From contig OY735209.1 in NCBI GenBank assembly GCA_963457665.1, forward strand, positions 9,471,814-9,535,813: DNA of 64,000 nt. Direction: 5' to 3'. Numbering within the stretch: the stretch's first letter is position 1; every line of letters begins with the position of its first letter. Position numbers and translations under genes: made by a program. Under the pieces are notes generated by a model. The model searched no databases. It saw only the letters and a list, made by a program, of their open reading frames with translations, and was not told the DNA's origin. The DNA comes from Thysanoteuthis rhombus (lineage: Eukaryota; Mollusca; Cephalopoda; Oegopsida; Thysanoteuthidae). Of this stretch, positions 63,010-64,000 are shown one piece after another.

Positions 63010-64000
63010 GTGACTGTTGAGCATTACAAACAATATTTGAATCTAGCAGTGAATCTGAACGGATCCACTTATGACCAAGAATTTTCACCTAATGAATGCA
63101 TAAAAAGACTGTGTGAGGGCCAAACCCCACTCTCAACGCAACTATTTTAGCCACTAAGCCGAATTTTCAAAAATAATTGTTTCCCCTACTCATTGAGGGG
63201 AGTGTGTGTGCAAAATTTCAAGCTTCTGTTATGGACGGTTAGGGCTGAGATGAATAGAGAAGAAAGAAAAAGAATTATATAGATTTTTACGAAAGAAAGA
63301 AAAAATTTTAAATTCTGATTTCAATAACCTCTTTAGCGACATCAGATAATCCAGTCTAGCGCCCATAGCTTTGCCTCTTCTATTTCTCACTTCATTTCTT
63401 TTTTTTCCTCTTATCTTTCTTTCTCTCTTCCGTTATTTCTTCCTTTCGTTGATTGATGGCGTAGGGATAGAATCTGTCTCTTTCTCTTCCCCTTCTCTCT
63501 ATTCATCATTTAAATCTTATAACATTTTCACTTTAGTCTTAACCAGAAGTCTGAACTTGTCATTGTTGTTAGGCGAGGAAAATGAAGTCAACTCAGTAGG
63601 CGTTTGACACTAACTAAAGATATTCTGCTTCTAAAAAAAAGAAATGAATATAAAAATAAAACTAGTTGAATACCCGTTGTTTTGATATCAGGGTCAAGAT
63701 CTAAGGCTTTGTAGTAGTTGAATAAAACTGATGCAACTATCCCCGGCACTTGACCAAATTTTTTGCTAGCAGACATCCGAAAGAGTATTCAGTTCCACCT
63801 CATTGTACTTCCCTGCACATTGTCTTCACTAAACGGTCAAGTTCAGTCGTTTTCCTTTAGCAAATATCTTTGTTTCACCCCCTATCCTTTTGCATGCACC
63901 TACCTTGCATCTCCCTTCTCTGCAGTCGTTGTGTTGCAATTAATGATTCAGAACCTCTTCTTTACTCCACCCCCTTCCAGGATAGATTTTCATTCTCACA
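63010..64000. other. No gene seen
   Basis: AT-rich with pyrimidine-rich stretches (63390-63450, 63480-63505). The window ends without a visible gene edge. Confidence 0.6.

Overview
This window is nuclear DNA from an animal. It is AT-rich, and its genes are broken by introns with GT-AG borders. It also holds pol III tRNA genes with internal promoters, several retrotransposon and DNA-transposon families, and long (AT)n, (GA)n and (GAA)n microsatellites. The repeat types and a degenerate gene family that I associate with marine invertebrates suggest an invertebrate, possibly a lophotrochozoan. I cannot name the species.

One protein-coding gene can be read completely. It is the DNA-damage checkpoint clamp subunit HUS1, on the + strand from 42,614 to 57,105, with eight coding exons and 289 codons. 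Every splice site is GT-AG and the phases join without a break. Its introns carry most of the repeats of that half of the window: LINE 3' ends, tRNA-derived SINEs and tandem copies of an unnamed 360-400 bp repeat. Three intact tRNA genes flank it: tRNA-Arg(CCG) on the - strand upstream (41,893-41,965), and two identical tRNA-Ser(GCT) genes on the + strand downstream (61,204 and 62,654).

Layout: 1-14 kb is mostly non-coding, with decayed hAT-like, pogo-like and SINE elements and weak exon candidates on the - strand. Around 14.4-14.7 kb there is a possible start of a calmodulin/myosin-light-chain-type gene. 15-30 kb is a mosaic of transposon remains (hAT-like, Tc1/mariner-like, RTE-like LINE 3' ends, an unnamed dispersed repeat) with two short unexplained open stretches at 22.6 and 25.3 kb. 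30.5-33.0 kb is a broken non-LTR retrotransposon of the restriction-like-endonuclease (R2/NeSL-like) group. 34.4-38.9 kb is the most interesting part: inverted repeats of about 240 bp bracket a decayed - strand gene and a 31-bp minisatellite, which suggests a previously mobile 4.5 kb DNA element. 41.0-41.8 kb is a fold-back element next to the tRNA-Arg. 42.6-57.1 kb is HUS1. 57.3-64 kb holds microsatellites, a LINE fragment and the tRNA-Ser pair.

Apart from HUS1 and the tRNAs, nothing here looks like an intact functional gene. Two-exon models at 10.5-12.7 kb and 14.4-14.6 kb are offered as testable candidates only.
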